Shown one piece after another: positions 44,823-55,109 of a stretch of DNA of 55,332 bases. Source of the stretch: Fragilaria radians (lineage: Eukaryota > Bacillariophyta > Fragilariophyceae > Fragilariales > Fragilariaceae); NCBI GenBank assembly GCA_900642245.1, contig CAAAJI010000258.1:14715-70046 (forward strand), in the 5' to 3' direction. The position numbers were made by a program, and so were the translations under genes. The number at the start of each line of letters is the position of its first letter. Positions within the stretch are counted from its first letter, which is position 1. The notes under the pieces are model-generated. The model had not been told where the DNA came from and did no database searches. It saw nothing but the letters and a program-made list of their open reading frames with translations.

Positions 44823-45377
44823 ATGAAGGTTATCATTTGGTTGGTCTTGTCTACATTAACAATACTTGCAGTTGGAAATCCAGAGTCTCAGTCGAAGTTG
44901 GCTGACGAAGTTGAGGTTAATGAGAACGGATTTGATCCTTTGAGACGTCGTGTGAATGCACGTCAGAGCAGGGCCCCTGTTCCATCCCTGGCAAGTCCCA
45001 CGAGCGTTCCTGTGCGATTTCCAGTTCCTGCAGGATCGTGCAACATCTGCGATACAGGAAAGCCGGTCAACTTAACACTCCGATATACGTTGCCAGCGAA
45101 AACATCGGTCATTCAATCCAGCTATGCGTCTTGCATTAATGCAAGCTACCCCAATGTGACATCCTTGATTGCGGAAGGTTTACCAGCAATTCCTGTAAAG
45201 GTTGGGACTGTCTTCACTTTGAAGGATATAGTTATCGGAAACCGAGGTGTTTTTTCACTTAGTCGATGGGGATCGTGTCACATCGACACATCGTGCTACA
45301 CGCCACTTATCGTTGGTGATCAGATTGGACCTTTTCGAGTGCTGGCAGGGAACCATTGTCGACGCAGAGGAAAATAA
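44823..45377 (+). CDS. small secreted Cys-containing protein, possible DUF7467-like domain
   Basis: A 184-residue secreted protein. The first in-frame ATG is 44823 (MKVIIWLVL); two codons further upstream the frame has only a TTG. Residues 1-18 are a clear signal peptide (MKVIIWLVLSTLTILAVG). A polar propeptide-like stretch follows with basic clusters DPLRRRVNARQSR (about 40-52), a possible processing site. The mature part contains SCNICDTGKPVNLTLRYT (about 72-89), SCINASYPNVTS with two glycosylation sites, VGTVFTLKD, IDTSCYTPLIVGDQIGPFRV and a basic end CRRRGK. Arrangement and spacing (ICD-G-K-x-x-x-L-x-L-x-Y-T early, H-x-x-C ... VGD-x-x-G late) remind me of DUF7467-type domains in diatom secreted proteins, but I could not verify this. 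Function unknown; location cell wall or extracellular by inference. Confidence 0.68.
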   Translation: MKVIIWLVLSTLTILAVGNPESQSKLADEVEVNENGFDPLRRRVNARQSRAPVPSLASPTSVPVRFPVPAGSCNICDTGKPVNLTLRYTLPAKTSVIQSSYASCINASYPNVTSLIAEGLPAIPVKVGTVFTLKDIVIGNRGVFSLSRWGSCHIDTSCYTPLIVGDQIGPFRVLAGNHCRRRGK

Positions 45378-47334
45378 AAATACCCAGAACAAACAGGTTA
45401 AGCCTCTTGGCTCTTTTAATCTTAACTATTATTCAAGCAATGTCTCACGTAACCAAAAATAGTGATTGTTCTACTTAGTTTTAATTAGGAAATCCAAAAA
45501 GTATGAAAGTAATGAGAATCTAGCATGTACTGAACTTAGTTTCCCACTCTAAGTTATTGCTGTGTAATTTGATGATTCGAAAATGATTAAATCGGTGTAT
45601 CTTAAGTGAGTATTTTAGGTTTACCTTATATCATTGAAAAGAGATTTTGACAACAAAGAAAGGAATTAAGAAATGCAGCTTGCTTTTCCCCAATTATTTA
45701 GTTCTAAAGCTGTGACGAAAAAAATGTCCATCAGCATTCTGTCTTTGCAGAATTACGTATTTGCCGATAAAGAAAAAAGGAATTCATCATCGCATTCAAG
45801 ATATAGGAGAAAAATTAGTTCATAAAAATTCTCAAATCGATCAAATCAAATTAGAGGAGGTGCCACATAACATGTAACACTTCACAAATAAGGGAAATTG
45901 CTTAGTGTAAACTGGTATTATGACAACGTACCATTAAGGGTGATGAAAGGAAAATTAGATAAGTTTAGTAAATGAAATGGCTAAGCAGCCAAAAAGAGAT
46001 ACGAGTAAGTTCCTGTCACCAAACCAAACGGAATTACAAAAGGGAACCGCAGTCATGATGAAACGAGATATAGTTCCCTTATTGCGCATTGTATTTTTGA
46101 AAACAATGTCCAATTACACTTTGATTCAGTCAATCAGAAACACGAAATAATTTTCCGCTCAGTGCCTTACATGGGTTCAAGTTTTTTTCTCTCTGTTGCC
46201 AGATTGAATACGAATACCAAATGCCTTTTACATACATTTTGATTAAAAAATGATTGATGAAACAAAGGTTGCTGCTCTTGCTTAGCCGCTATTTACTCCA
46301 CAAACAGTATGAATACGCTTGAGTCTGATATTTTCGAATCGATAGGAAAAGCATCATGTATTGCATACGTGTACTATTCAAATCTAAGAAGAAATGGCGA
46401 ATGCAAATCTTTGTCCTGAAAAGTATCGAATTTTCTCAAGGCAGAATAAGGGCAACTTCTTCACCTCCTTTTACTTTCATGTATTCATTTTCCTATAGTG
46501 GACATGATATTTCGTTTTTCATTTTCGAATTCCCAATTCTAAAATTACTTTAGGACCCAATAGGTCTCAATTCAGATATGAAGCACATGTCACATTCAAA
46601 GTCAATCAACAAAATTATAGTTGTTGGAAAAGGTTTTCAGCTACTAACAATTTCATATGGTAATGTTCATATCCAAGACCCCAGTGTCAATGTAGTAAAT
46701 GTTCCGTATTTGCTCCCAGTTTTTCTGAGGACATCATAGACATGATTGTATTGTTTGAGAATTGTTGGAAAGTCAGTGGAGCAACTTAAAGTAGCACCAA
46801 GATGAGCAATGACCAGCTACTCTCAAAATTTGTTATATTTCTGATATTAGAGGAAGGTAAGAACACGATTCAAACAATTTTCTTTTGTCTCATAGTTAAA
46901 GCTGCTGAGTAGAAGTATACTCTGTTGAATTCTCTCTTATGTAGACTTTGCAACCCTAAGACGGCCATGATTTCTATGGAATCAAACTGATAGGATCTAT
47001 AAATCAATGCGATGCGTATGGATTGGCAAAGACAATGAGTTAAGGAGTCCCTAAAATAAAGTCAAACAGTTAGCAGGGAGGATTTACTTATCTTTTTCAA
47101 GCTATCCCGAAATTGAGTCAATTGGAGGAAGTACCAAGATTTCTAGAAGGCACTGCAATGCTTCAGATTTGCTTCATCTCAAAGACACTGCCACAGAATA
47201 ATTAAACAATAAGGTTCAGCATCCTAACTTTGGGTTCGAGTTATGGAGTTGATTATGCCTCGAGGTTTTGTAGCCAAAGTCAAAAGTCCATACGGAACGG
47301 CGGAACCAAGGACTGGCGGGAGTTGGATCGGAAG
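45378..47334. other. long intergenic stretch, no gene seen
   Basis: Nearly 2 kb between two plus-strand genes. The open frames (for example 46356-46553) are short and have no recognisable content. I see no RNA gene or mobile element. Confidence 0.5.
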
Positions 47335-50145
47335 ATGACGAAAAGGCTGCGGCCGTCATGGTCTACACCGCCACTGTTATGCACGTACACGACTATAAGC
47401 CTACGAATTCTTCTTCTTCGTCTTTGCATGGTATCCTTGGTTTCTACTTCATCCACAAAATTCATGGTTTCTGCAGTATCATTCCAAAGTCTACTTCCTT
47501 GCAATATGACCAGTTTGGAACTGGCATTGCTACCTATTATGTCTCGAGTAGAACCTTGTATTGCATGGGATATTGCTTCACAAAAAAATGAAAGTGATGC
47601 ACTTATTACTGTGATTCAGGTGACTCCTCCGACATGTTCAAATCATCGGGATGGCGCACCAACAGCAGTAATTCGTTTGAATGCAGAGAATTACAATCAT
47701 GGAACAGCGATTGGTTACAAGCAAAACAAATTTTTCCAAATACGATTCATCTCCGTAATTTCTGGCACTATCGATGATGATAAGAGTGACCAGAAAAATC
47801 TTCATACACAACTTCTGCGTTCCATGTTGGAGACCCATAAACCACAATACATTCTTGGAACATGTAGCGATGTTGCCGATCAAGAACGTGCAATAGCGTT
47901 GGAATATCAGACTATTCTGATTGCTCAAGTCGGGATGCCAAGCTTTTATTCCATGAACAATCCATATGTATTTGGCTTCCATGTCAGTAGTGATCAATAC
48001 GGTTATTCGAGTTTATCTGCTGTTCGTTTTTATGCCAGCGCAAAAATAGACACAGGACTTGCAGGACAACCAATAAGAGTTCTCTATCGTTCAGATTCAG
48101 ATTTTTACCGATCAACTTGTGAGGCAATTTTTGATTTAGCTGTGAGTTTTGGCTTCACTGATACAAAGAGTTGGAGTTACAATCCATACGACAACAATCG
48201 CACTGATATAAACTCAACAGACGAGGAATTTTGGAATTTTTATGCAGATTCTATTTGTCCACCAGGATCCAATGGGCAATATACCCCTGCCATATTTGCT
48301 TGCACAAATGGGGAAGAAAGTAGTTTCATCCAACGGTGGCAACAAAATGGATGTCATCCAGTTAGTTTATTCATGACCGCAGCCACAACACCATGGGCCT
48401 CTTCTAATTTGGGTATGGTTCCTTACATTCAAGGAGCCTCTCAATGGCACCCAGCTTTCACCTACAGTGATGATTTCTTTGAAACTGGAGCACAATTTCT
48501 GGAATATCAAAACATTACACTGGGTTATCAGGGTACTTCCGATATGCTAGTAAGCTATTCGATTATCACACTAATCGCAAAACATGTACAGTGGTATTAT
48601 CGAGCCGACGACAATCCAATTACGGATAATTTTTTTCAATCCGAAGAAGATTACGAAAACCTCAGAAGAAGTTTGATGGTTTTACACACTGATACCTTAT
48701 TCGGTCCATTCTCACTACCAGACAATAGCATGCAAAACAATGGCCGCGATCCTGCTAGTACTCAATGGGTCTATGTTGAAGAAATATTTAAAAAGTCAAT
48801 TGTAAACAAATGTACCGCTCCAATCAGTGAAGCAGAGATATCCGTCATAATTCCCTCACCAACATCACAAAGCTGTGAACCTGGAGATTCTACAGTTACC
48901 GTGGGAACAAATCAAAGCTTTCTTTCTTCCAAGTGTAAGCCCTGCGAAGTCAACACATATTCCCCGACCGTTGGGGCGCCTTGTATACCATGTCCTAATC
49001 GTTCCTTGACTCAAGGAAAGCTAGGTTCTACGAAATGCAATTCTACAAACGACAATATCTTGCCACGTTCCATACTAACTATGGGATTTATGTTTGTTTG
49101 CATCACTTGGTCGTTGGGTATCTCCATGCTCTCCTGGATAGTTCGGCACAAGGATGATGAAATAGTCAAGACTTCCCGAAACTATTTGTTCGTCATGACC
49201 GGTGGTGCGATGTTGTCAAGTTTATCACTTATGGCCAGATCTTTCGAAGCTGGGACTGATTCCAACTCAAACGTGGCAACAATTGGATGCCAGGTATCTC
49301 CTTTTCTTTACAACATTGGTTGGGTCCTTCAGTTGGGTAGTGTAGCAGGATTAGCACACCCAGTGTCTCGCCACGCATGGCACTTTCATGTGTATTCTTA
49401 TGTAGAACCAAAATCACCCTGGCCACTTTATGCTGCATTATGTTTTGATTTGCTTTTATGTACTCTTTGGACCGTTCTAAGTCCTTTGAAGTACTCGCGT
49501 TGGGTTTTGCAAGAGCTGATCGACCAAGATACTGGGATGATTACTATAGTAACCACTGGTTACTGCACAGCTTCAGGTTCGATATCCGACTGGGTCTTTG
49601 TAGGTCCCATTGCAGTCTGTCACGCGGCGTTACTAATTCGAATTATTTGGTTGTATGTTACGAATCGAGAAAAGGAGGATCGATTCGGTCAACGTCGGAC
49701 CTGTCTTTACGCATCACTTTACTCAATACAAATTTTGATTGTCGGTTGCCCACTTGTTCTTGCAATGAAAGATAATACGAATGCTCGATATGCAGTCACT
49801 TGCTGGCTAGTATTTCTTAGTAATCTTGGTGTCATAAGTTTACTATTTTTCCCAATTCGAAATCGTCGAAAGACGTCAGAAGAATATTCCTCTACGATTC
49901 GACTTTCCAAACAAGAAAGAGCCAGAAGAAAGAAAATGAGGGAAGAAGAAGCAAGGAAAGCAGAAGGAAGGAGACGTAAATTGAGTGCGTTCCTCGATTC
50001 AAAGTCGTCGGAAGGTTTCGTGTCGTTGAATTTAAGTGAGCTAGAATTGTCTCGTTCCCGTGTTAGTAGCGAAAGCCAATGTGTTCAAGCAAAAAGTATT
50101 GAACAATTTGACGTTGTTGAGGCAAAGCTAGACTTTGTGGAATGA
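47335..50145 (+). CDS. class C (GABA-B-like) G-protein-coupled receptor
   Basis: A 936-residue receptor. The start is the ATG at 47335 (MTKRLRPSW), the first in frame; further upstream the frame has only a TTG. A hydrophobic segment (about 20-45) should be the signal or anchor. It is followed by a periplasmic-binding-protein-like ligand domain (ANF-receptor type) to about residue 500 with HKPQYILGTCSDVADQER and LGYQGTSDMLVSYSI, then a short Cys-rich linker (SSKCKPCEVNTYSP, APCIPCP; about 540-565). Seven helices occupy about 578-845, with the TM3 Cys (GCQVSPFLYNIGW) and the matching loop-2 Cys (TTGYCTAS). The tail is long and charged (QERARRKKMREEEARKAEGRRRK), likely coiled or G-protein-facing. 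The architecture is that of GABA-B-like receptors; the ligand cannot be told from sequence. Single exon. Confidence 0.9.
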   Translation: MTKRLRPSWSTPPLLCTYTTISLRILLLRLCMVSLVSTSSTKFMVSAVSFQSLLPCNMTSLELALLPIMSRVEPCIAWDIASQKNESDALITVIQVTPPTCSNHRDGAPTAVIRLNAENYNHGTAIGYKQNKFFQIRFISVISGTIDDDKSDQKNLHTQLLRSMLETHKPQYILGTCSDVADQERAIALEYQTILIAQVGMPSFYSMNNPYVFGFHVSSDQYGYSSLSAVRFYASAKIDTGLAGQPIRVLYRSDSDFYRSTCEAIFDLAVSFGFTDTKSWSYNPYDNNRTDINSTDEEFWNFYADSICPPGSNGQYTPAIFACTNGEESSFIQRWQQNGCHPVSLFMTAATTPWASSNLGMVPYIQGASQWHPAFTYSDDFFETGAQFLEYQNITLGYQGTSDMLVSYSIITLIAKHVQWYYRADDNPITDNFFQSEEDYENLRRSLMVLHTDTLFGPFSLPDNSMQNNGRDPASTQWVYVEEIFKKSIVNKCTAPISEAEISVIIPSPTSQSCEPGDSTVTVGTNQSFLSSKCKPCEVNTYSPTVGAPCIPCPNRSLTQGKLGSTKCNSTNDNILPRSILTMGFMFVCITWSLGISMLSWIVRHKDDEIVKTSRNYLFVMTGGAMLSSLSLMARSFEAGTDSNSNVATIGCQVSPFLYNIGWVLQLGSVAGLAHPVSRHAWHFHVYSYVEPKSPWPLYAALCFDLLLCTLWTVLSPLKYSRWVLQELIDQDTGMITIVTTGYCTASGSISDWVFVGPIAVCHAALLIRIIWLYVTNREKEDRFGQRRTCLYASLYSIQILIVGCPLVLAMKDNTNARYAVTCWLVFLSNLGVISLLFFPIRNRRKTSEEYSSTIRLSKQERARRKKMREEEARKAEGRRRKLSAFLDSKSSEGFVSLNLSELELSRSRVSSESQCVQAKSIEQFDVVEAKLDFVE

Positions 50146-51639
50146 TTCTTACGGTGATTGGCATGTCCATCCTAAATGCTGACCGACATCGAGTACTTGG
50201 TTCTCTCTTCTTTGTGTCATCAGATAACAGCGCAAATTTTTGAGCGTTCAACATTGCCGATCTGAATTCATTATAGAGATACTTTTCTTTGAGTCATCGT
50301 CATACGGCACGAAATATGTAATGAAGAGGATGAGGCACTGAACTGAAATGAAGATTTCAAAAGCAGCCCTTGTCTTATTGTACTTATGGTTTCAATTATT
50401 GATGACAGTGGTCATTACAACCTTAACACGTTTTGATCAATGCCATCTTTCTCGAAGCACCATTCCTTTGTAAATCAAATGTATAACGCCAACAACGTCA
50501 GTTTTCACTATAATAAAAAAATTGAGACGTTTTACAAGAGGATGGCATTGATCAACCACCTTTTTGGTCATCAACAATCAATGTCAATGTCAATTGTTCC
50601 CAGATTTGACACTTTTTTACGTCAGACAATAAACGTAGTTCCTTAATCCTAGAGGTATTCACCACTTTTTGTATTGACATATAACCCTATGCATATAGAT
50701 ACATACCTTGTGCAGCAGTAATGCAAAAAACCCAAATGTTTCAGTACAAGAATTTGATTTATAGCTTTCATGATAATTCTTAATACCTCTAGATGTCCTA
50801 TAAAGCATTTACAATCAGCAGAAACAGGATGATATTGTTAATCATCTAGGAAGCGTACAGTAAGATATGAAGGATCATCACTCTATGTGATAATGTATGG
50901 TCACTGATACGACAGCAAACCTAGAATAAATTTATATTGCACTCTTGATTGATAGCAATATCATTACTCCAATTAAGACAGCCATAGCCAAACAGATAAA
51001 TACAGCCAAAGTCAAAATGTTATTTTGACCAAAAGCCTCCCAAATTTTTCTGGATCTAAAGCAAATCGATAAAATGTCTTTAGGTATATCTAGTTGAGAA
51101 CATGGGATATTATCGAAGTTAACATTGATGTTGTAAATCAAACTTGTATGCAATGTCTATGAGGAATAGGGATACATTTATTGAAAAAAGGAGTTAACAT
51201 TTGTCTATCAGCCGCACATGAACTCCGCAAAAATAGTATGCTATGAAAAGAAAAAAAGCACAATCAAAATATATAAGGCAACACGTTGACAAATAGACGC
51301 TCTGCATTGTAAAAATATTCATGTCACCAACAGTAATAATGATAATCCTTTATATCACTTACTCCATATAAACATTGTTGTCAACACTTTTCACCAAATC
51401 ATGCAAGAATCATGAAATCTTGCACTTCTGACATGTTTTTTGAAGGGTTCTACCAGTCACATAAGTTTATCCTTGAATTGAAAGAGAGGGGTATTGTATC
51501 AGGATTCATGCAGCTTTCGGAAAATTTTAGTTGCAAACGAGAAAACAGCTTAAGTATTATCTCTTACCATGAGTTATAGGTGTAGAATCGAAAGGTAAAA
51601 TACTTCAAAAAATTGATATTATTAAATGCATCAATACTT
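50146..51639. other. gene-free stretch after the GPCR gene, with inverted repeats
   Basis: No gene recognised. A perfect 15-bp inverted repeat lies at 50433-50447 and 50541-50555, and a shorter pair (CTAGAGGTATT and its complement) near 50649-50659 and 50784-50794. An open frame on the minus strand (50932-51153) ends in a hydrophobic segment but has no ATG at its upstream end, so I do not call it. Confidence 0.4.
50433..50555. repeat. 15-bp perfect inverted repeat with 93-bp spacer
   Basis: The arms are TTGATCAATGCCATC (50433-50447) and its exact reverse complement (50541-50555). It lies about 290 bp beyond the GPCR stop codon. It could form a hairpin in the RNA or mark a small non-autonomous element; no target-site duplication was identified. 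Confidence 0.65.
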
Positions 51640-52530
51640 GCAAAAAGCAAGGTGAGGCGAAAATGACTTAGAAATCAATCTCTTGCTGCCCAATGAAAGG
51701 ACAAACAAAAAACGTTTGCGCAGAGAAACCTCAATCTGTGGGTATGTCCAAAATTTTAGGACTTGAATGATAGAGTAAGCAAACTCAAAGCTTGAACATG
51801 CTGGTGTCTTTTGTCTCGTTGGTTTACATTTCATTTCATAAATTGTCAAACATTTGAATTGCACTCACATTTGAATACGACCTATTGACAGTAAATTGAA
51901 GACAAAGGTAGCACATTATCCAGGATTATGGAACATATCCTGGTTGGAAGTAGTTGACGTATTAATTGAATTAGGAATCTTAAACGACTCTGTGGCTGGT
52001 TCAGTGAATCCAAATAGAGTACTTTTTGGATTTGGGTAATCGCTAACAAGATCCATAAATACCACAGGCCTTCGGTCAGATTCTTCTATTTTGGGAGACA
52101 ACAATCCATATTTCTTGCGCAATTTTTTCTGATTAGGCATGTACAACAAGAGGAATAGAAATATTTGTCACCTTGTGTGAAACCAGGCCTTGTCATGGCG
52201 TTTCTAATTGTACTTTCAGTGCAATTAGATGTAGAAATATACTGGGAACCAAGATACTTCTTTCTGGCTTATTGATTGAGGAGACATTGTCTTTACAGCA
52301 ATAACAGAGAAGATCATATTTTTCAGTATCTTGCATCAAGCTGAGGTGGAGATAATCCATTTTCTCTGAATCTCTTGACTCTTGTTTAATCATGGAAAGT
52401 CAAGACAGTATGGACTAGAATATTGACGTTGCTGTGTTGTGACTCCAAGAGAGGGACAAATGCCTGTTCATCTTCAATCATTAGAGCATCAATACCTAGA
52501 TATGACATCCGCAACTGGTGATATTATCAT
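51640..52530 (-). mobile_element. decayed Ty3/gypsy retrotransposon (RNase H end and integrase)
   Basis: Minus-strand translation from high to low coordinate follows the gypsy order. PVADVISRY (about 52492-52520) is the end of RNase H (family N-x-VADALSRL). IKQESRDSEK and DTEKYDLLCY (about 52290-52390) belong to the linker before integrase. CTESTIRNAMTRPGF (about 52190-52235) is the HHCC region (family R-T-E-x-TIR ... WPG), followed closely by paired Cys. KKLRKKYGLLSPKIEESD and VFMDLVSDYP (about 52055-52135) open the catalytic core. EMKCKPTRQKTPA (about 51785-51840) equals the family's KPTSVKNPQ. Frames shift between segments, stops interrupt, and key core residues are altered, so it is dead. 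Reverse transcriptase, gag and LTRs were not confidently found; sequence to about 53,460 may include more of it. Confidence 0.82.
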
Positions 52531-53420
52531 GCCTCATAAAAATATGATTGGATTGCCCAGCATGGCATTCTTTCTATTCGTTGCACGTTCTCGTTGAACA
52601 GTAGCATTTCATTGTGTTCTGTGTTGGGTTCACACCCATCGTCTTTATTCTTGAATAACTACTACACCAAGTTGGTGACATACAAGCACCTCTTTTCCAG
52701 TAGATGACCTTGAAAGCTATTCTTTGATACGCTTCGCAAAACATCACAAAAGGACTTTACATTTTCCATGTCCTGGAATTTTTTGACTTGATATTTTGAA
52801 ATATATCAGAGGGCAATATTTAATTCCATGGGTGAGCAGCTAGACTTACATTTTTCCATGAGAATACAATGGTGAATTGCGGTTGTGCTTAAGCATCCAT
52901 TTGAATTTGACACTCAACCTATATTTCATTCGATTGTTAAGGCAAAGGGAGACCCTTCCATGGAGTGGATCTTGTCCCCAATCTTTTGTAATAGAAATAG
53001 TTGACTTTTCAATGCCATAAAAAGTTCCTGATATCGGTATTGCTCCATTTTCTTGGAAATTTCACATGATGATACTCAGAAGTGTAGTACTTTTCCAATA
53101 CGGATATCTCCAATAACTCTTTAATTCTTTGCGCACTTACTTTTCCATTGATTTAGAAGCAACATGTGTAATGACTCTCAGCTTTTGTCCATCAATTGTA
53201 GACTTTTTGGTTCCAAAATAAATTCCCCTAATGCTCCATCATAAAGATTTTTCACTTTTCAAGTTTAAAGTTGATGATGTTATTTATCACATACTTTGAT
53301 GACATCAACCAAGATTGCAAGCTTATATTCTGCATACAGAATCTTATGAGATCACAAATATGTGTTGATTGTGTGGGCGTAGCTTTTTGCAGTCCAACAT
53401 ACTTTTATCAGAAACTCCTG

Positions 53421-53456
53421 TGTAGCTGGTGTAGCTGGTGTACCTGGTGTACCTCT
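53421..53456. repeat. 9-bp tandem repeat, four copies
   Basis: Units are TGTAGCTGG, TGTAGCTGG, TGTACCTGG and TGTACCTCT, the last one partial in match. The unit length would encode a three-residue repeat if translated, but the surrounding frame is not a recognised gene. Confidence 0.8.
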
Positions 53457-53751
53457 GTCTTTTATTGGAATAGTGACTTGATCCCATCCAATAGATAACA
53501 TTTAAAATATCTAGAATACCAACTAATCAGTGTTGCATGGCTCGGAGCCACTATCTGCCCGAAAGCGCCAAAACGTAGGAGACTCGCCACCTATTTTATT
53601 CCAAATGTGTTATTTCCTTCATCATCTTTGATGGATTGTCTTGAGGTCTATATTCAAGCATAATCTATCTGTTGAGTATGCATTACTACTTTTGCAAGTA
53701 TTCTTGAAATTGAGACTACTCAATTTTAAAGTGAGTTTTTTTGCTAGCATA

Positions 53752-53882
53752 ATAGGACTAACTAAAACCAAAGAATTTAGCGAGTGGTAGCAAAGTGCTA
53801 CCCTGATTTTTAATAAGATATTTTGATAGGATAGGACTTACCGAAACTAAAGAATTTAGAAAGTCATAGCAAAATACTTCCC
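53752..53882. repeat. diverged direct repeat, 79-bp offset
   Basis: The segment from 53752 (ATAGGACTAACTAAAACCAA, then AGAATTTAGCGAGTGGTAGC) recurs from 53831 as ATAGGACTTACCGAAACTAA, then AGAATTTAGAAAGTCATAGC. About 50 bp align with scattered differences, so this is an old tandem duplication. Confidence 0.75.
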
Positions 53883-54227
53883 ATAAGCAAAGTAAATGGT
53901 GTTAAAGTAAATTTCTTTGTATAGGAGAGATTCAATTTTCCTTCTTAGTATTTTACAGTCTCCCAGCAACCACAGTCCAGTGTTATTCCCATTCAATGTA
54001 TGATCTATTCACTTTTGCTCCTCAGTTAGGGTGATTATCAATCTCCTTTTAAGGTGGGAAGAGAATCGAATTTCATTTTCTTCGTAACTATTATTATTAC
54101 GTATTTTTTTCATAACTATCATTATTAAGTTAGGATTTCAATTCTCATACAGAAACATCATGTAAAAAGCAAACCAAAATCAGGATCTACTTTGCTGAAT
54201 AAAGTTGATATGTACCACTTTGGAGGA

Positions 54228-55109
54228 TTAAAAATCATTTTTAGAATGACGCTCTTTCACTGCATCATCTCCAAAGCCATTGACTCGAATCCCACGTTTG
54301 ACTGCCGGCCTTTCTTCGATGGACTTTGACCAACGAGCAATGTTTGTGTATGAATCTAGCTGTAAAAACTCTCCAGCCTTGTAAAAAATATCAACACACC
54401 TAATCCAAGGCCAAATGGCAAAGTCAGCGATGGTAATCTCGTCACCAACTATGTAGGCTTTACCTTCCAATTGCTTATCCAGAACATCCAAGAGTCTCTT
54501 TGTTTCCATGGCATATCTATCTATGGCATACTTGATCTCAACTGGTGCATAGCAATAGAAGTGCCCGAAGCATCCGCCAATGTAGGGTGCACTTCCAATG
54601 TTCCAAAACAACCAATTAAAGGTTTCCACTCGCAAACGAGTATCCGTCGGAAGGAATGCGGAATACTTCTCCGCCAAATACTTGAGTATATTTCCCGATT
54701 CAAAGACACGTAGAGGTGGATCAAACGACGTATCAATCATGGCAGGAATTTTGGAGTTAGGATTGATGGCAACAAAGTCTGACCCGAATTGTTCTTGAGC
54801 CATAATATCAATGTTGAAGGCATCATACTCAATACCTTGGATGTCACATATCTCTTCTAGAAGAATAGTGACCTTAACTCCATTGGGCGTCCCGAGAGAA
54901 TATAGCTGGATATCATGATTTCCTCGTGGAAGCGTTTGTTCGAAACGTGGACCAGCTGTAGGCTGATTGATGCTCCCGAATCTTCCACCAAGATCATCGG
55001 GTGTCCAAACCTTAGGACGAATGTAATCACTTGGAAACCTTGGCTTGGAAGGAGGATCACTTACTTCCTGCTGATCGTTTTTCTTTGTTTCTTCATTGTT
55101 GTCTGTCAT
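54228..55109 (-). CDS. yghU: YghU-type (nu-class) glutathione transferase / disulfide reductase
   Basis: A 293-residue protein closely matching bacterial YghU, a nu-class glutathione transferase with disulfide-bond reductase and peroxidase activity that binds two glutathiones. Order of landmarks: WTPDDLGGRFGSINQPTAG (35-53), LYSLGTPNGVKVTILLEE (69-86, Thr/Asn glutathione contacts), INPNSKIPA (115-123), FESGNILKYLAEKY (136-149), WLFWNIGSAPYIGG and FGHFYCYAPVEIKYAI (166-196), GDEITIADFAIWPW (222-235) and ERPAVKRG (266-273). The family domain starts near residue 30; the preceding charged residues (MTDNNEETKK) may be a short extension. No signal peptide is seen, so the cytosol is likely. The gene has no intron and its similarity to bacterial proteins is high, which suggests ancient or more recent transfer. 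Start: clear ATG at 55109. Confidence 0.94.
   Translation of the reverse strand: MTDNNEETKKNDQQEVSDPPSKPRFPSDYIRPKVWTPDDLGGRFGSINQPTAGPRFEQTLPRGNHDIQLYSLGTPNGVKVTILLEEICDIQGIEYDAFNIDIMAQEQFGSDFVAINPNSKIPAMIDTSFDPPLRVFESGNILKYLAEKYSAFLPTDTRLRVETFNWLFWNIGSAPYIGGCFGHFYCYAPVEIKYAIDRYAMETKRLLDVLDKQLEGKAYIVGDEITIADFAIWPWIRCVDIFYKAGEFLQLDSYTNIARWSKSIEERPAVKRGIRVNGFGDDAVKERHSKNDF

Larger units (their letters stand above)
52531..54227. other. gene-free stretch with short repeats
   Basis: No gene recognised. The proximal part may be further, unrecognisable sequence of the gypsy relic. It contains a four-copy 9-bp tandem repeat (53421-53456) and a diverged two-copy repeat with 79-bp offset (53752-53882). 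Confidence 0.4.

Noticed and set aside
50932..51153. Minus-strand open frame ending in a membrane-like helix
   Set aside because: It starts with TTG, no upstream exon could be fitted, and nothing supports it beyond the hydrophobic stretch.
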